Positions 12,503 through 13,881 of a DNA stretch of 13,881 nucleotides are shown here, piece after piece. Both the position numbers and the translations under genes were made by a program. The stretch lies in contig JAZOPS010000013.1 in the NCBI GenBank assembly GCA_045655645.1, positions 1 through 13,881 of the forward strand, written 5' to 3'. The DNA is from Fimenecus sp045655645. GTDB lineage: Bacteria; Bacillota; Clostridia; Oscillospirales; Acutalibacteraceae. Each line of letters begins with the position of its first letter. Positions within the stretch are counted from its first letter, which is position 1. Under the pieces are notes generated by a model. The model did not search any database, was not told where the DNA came from, and saw only the letters and a program-made list of their open reading frames with translations.

Positions 12503-13881
12503 ATGAGCGACCAAATTAAAAACATTGAAGAACAAGAAGTTATGGACACGGTCGTAACTGAAACATACGACGCGTCTGCTATTCAGGTTCTTGAAGGACT
12601 TGAAGCAGTTAGAAAACGCCCCGGTATGTATATCGGTTCAACAGGCCCTAAAGGACTTCACCACTTGGTTTATGAAATCGTTGACAACTCAATCGACGAA
12701 GCACTTGCAGGTTATTGTACTCACATTGCAGTTGAGATTTTACCTGATAATATTATTACAGTACGCGATAATGGTCGTGGTATTCCTGTTGGTATCAATG
12801 AACAACAAGGACTTCCTGCAGTTACTGTTGTTTTGACAGTTCTCCACGCAGGTGGTAAGTTCGGCGGAAGCGGTTATAAAGTTTCAGGTGGTTTGCATGG
12901 TGTTGGTTCATCAGTTGTAAACGCTCTTTCTGAATGGTTTGAAGTAGAAGTTAGTCAGAATGGCCATATTCATCATCAGAGATTTGAAAGAGGTAACATT
13001 GTAACAGACCTTAAAGTCATTGGTGATACAGACGAAACAGGTACATTTATCAAATTTAAGGCTGACCCTGAAATTTTCACAGAAACAACTGTTTATGAAT
13101 ATGAAGTTTTACAAAGAAGACTTCGTGAACAAGCATTCCTCAATGCTGGTCTTTCAATTACACTCACAGATAAACGCGACGAAGAAAATATCGTAACAGA
13201 AGAATTCTGCTATGAAGGTGGTATTAAATCATTCGTTGATTATATCAACACAAGCCGTGGTCTTACACCTGTAACAGATGATATTATGCATTTCACAACT
13301 GTTAATGGTGACAGAAGTGCAGAAGTTTCAATTTCATATAACGATGGTTATAATGAAATCATTTTGAGTTTCGCTAACGGTGTTAGAACAATCGACGGTG
13401 GTACTCACGAAAACGGTTTCAAAACAGCACTTACTCGTGTATTCAATGAATACGGCAGAAAGTTCAAACTCTTAAAGGATAACGATAAAAACCTTTCAGG
13501 TGATGATGTCCGTGAAGGTCTTACAGCAGTTATCAGTGTAAAACTTACAGAAGCAGAGTTTGAAGGACAAACAAAAGGTAAGCTTGGTAATACTGAAATG
13601 CAGACAATCGTGTCAAAGATGATGTATGAAAAGCTTATGACATATTTTGAAGAAAATCCACAGGCTGCAAAGGCAATTTTCAATAAAGCACTCGATGCAT
13701 CTCGCGCTCGAGAAGCTGCAAGAAAAGCAAGAGACAGTGCAAGAAGAAAATCTGCACTTGAAGGAAATTCACTTACTGGTAAGCTTGCAGACTGTATTGA
13801 TAAAAACCCTGAAAATACAGAAATTTTCATCGTCGAAGGTGACTCTGCGGGTGGCTCTGCTAAGGAAGGCAGAGATAATAG
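12503..13881 (+). CDS. gyrB: DNA gyrase subunit B, N-terminal ~459 residues (cut by window end)
   Basis: ATPase subunit of gyrase, which negatively supercoils DNA. The visible part starts MSDQIKNIEEQEV with GGAGG six bases upstream. GHKL ATPase motifs: YEIVDNSIDEA (57-67, catalytic Glu 58 and Mg-binding Asn 62), RDNGRGIPV (88-96) and GGLHGVGSSVVNAL (129-142). The transducer domain follows, with EGQTKGKLGN, and the Toprim motif VEGDSAGGSAKEGRD begins near residue 444, just before the edge. The frame is open to the last base. The N-terminus has about 20 residues ahead of the conserved YDASAIQVLEG; an internal Met14 has no good ribosome binding site. ParE is unlikely given the position after recF-remB. 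Confidence 0.97.
   Translation, partial: MSDQIKNIEEQEVMDTVVTETYDASAIQVLEGLEAVRKRPGMYIGSTGPKGLHHLVYEIVDNSIDEALAGYCTHIAVEILPDNIITVRDNGRGIPVGINEQQGLPAVTVVLTVLHAGGKFGGSGYKVSGGLHGVGSSVVNALSEWFEVEVSQNGHIHHQRFERGNIVTDLKVIGDTDETGTFIKFKADPEIFTETTVYEYEVLQRRLREQAFLNAGLSITLTDKRDEENIVTEEFCYEGGIKSFVDYINTSRGLTPVTDDIMHFTTVNGDRSAEVSISYNDGYNEIILSFANGVRTIDGGTHENGFKTALTRVFNEYGRKFKLLKDNDKNLSGDDVREGLTAVISVKLTEAEFEGQTKGKLGNTEMQTIVSKMMYEKLMTYFEENPQAAKAIFNKALDASRAREAARKARDSARRKSALEGNSLTGKLADCIDKNPENTEIFIVEGDSAGGSAKEGRDN

Noticed and set aside
13405..13830. Open frame of 141 codons on the minus strand
   Set aside because: Lies antisense to gyrB in a well-conserved part of that gene; serine-rich low-information product and no ribosome binding site of note.
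1..13881. Mobile elements, CRISPR arrays, tRNA or rRNA genes
   Set aside because: Looked for on both strands; no transposase, integrase, regular spacer repeats, or tRNA/rRNA-like segments are seen.

Overview
This window is the replication-origin (oriC) neighbourhood of a low-GC Gram-positive bacterium, most likely a member of the Clostridia. The basis is the gene order: parB-parA-noc-rsmG-mnmG-jag-yidC-yidD-rnpA-rpmH reads leftward, dnaA-dnaN-yaaA-recF-remB-gyrB reads rightward, and an A+T-rich gap lies between them. The genes carry AT-rich codons and strong GGAGG-type ribosome binding sites. No species can be named from the sequence alone.

Left arm (1-7792, all minus strand, so transcribed away from the origin). 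rpmH-rnpA-yidD-yidC-jag form a tight operon behind a promoter with perfect consensus hexamers. It supplies ribosomal protein L34, the RNase P protein, membrane-protein insertion and an RNA-binding protein. mnmG-rsmG (tRNA and 16S rRNA modification) follow after a likely terminator; mnmE, which usually sits between jag and mnmG, is missing here. Next come noc, then parA and a cut-off parB (chromosome segregation). Two perfect parS palindromes, the binding sites of ParB, lie in the noc-parA gap and inside mnmG.

Origin (7793-8224 and 9545-9758). oriC looks bipartite and flanks dnaA. Upstream there is an inverted pair of TTTTCAACA 9-mers, a very A+T-rich tract and a dnaA promoter. Downstream there is a cluster of related 9-mers (TTTTCRACA), then CTA triplets that match the DnaA-trio element, then an A+T-rich tract before dnaN. 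I found no canonical TTATCCACA DnaA box in the window. DnaA itself is altered in the loop and helix that normally read the box (GRNHST in place of GGRDHTT), so protein and sites may have changed together. This is the most interesting observation in the window.

Right arm (8225-13881, all plus strand). dnaA, dnaN, yaaA, recF, remB and the first ~459 codons of gyrB form the classic initiator/clamp/repair/gyrase cluster, with one-base stop-start overlaps at yaaA-recF and recF-remB.

This is a conserved core locus. I see no mobile element, CRISPR array, tRNA or rRNA and no evident new gene system. The points of interest are regulatory sites and departures from the usual arrangement.
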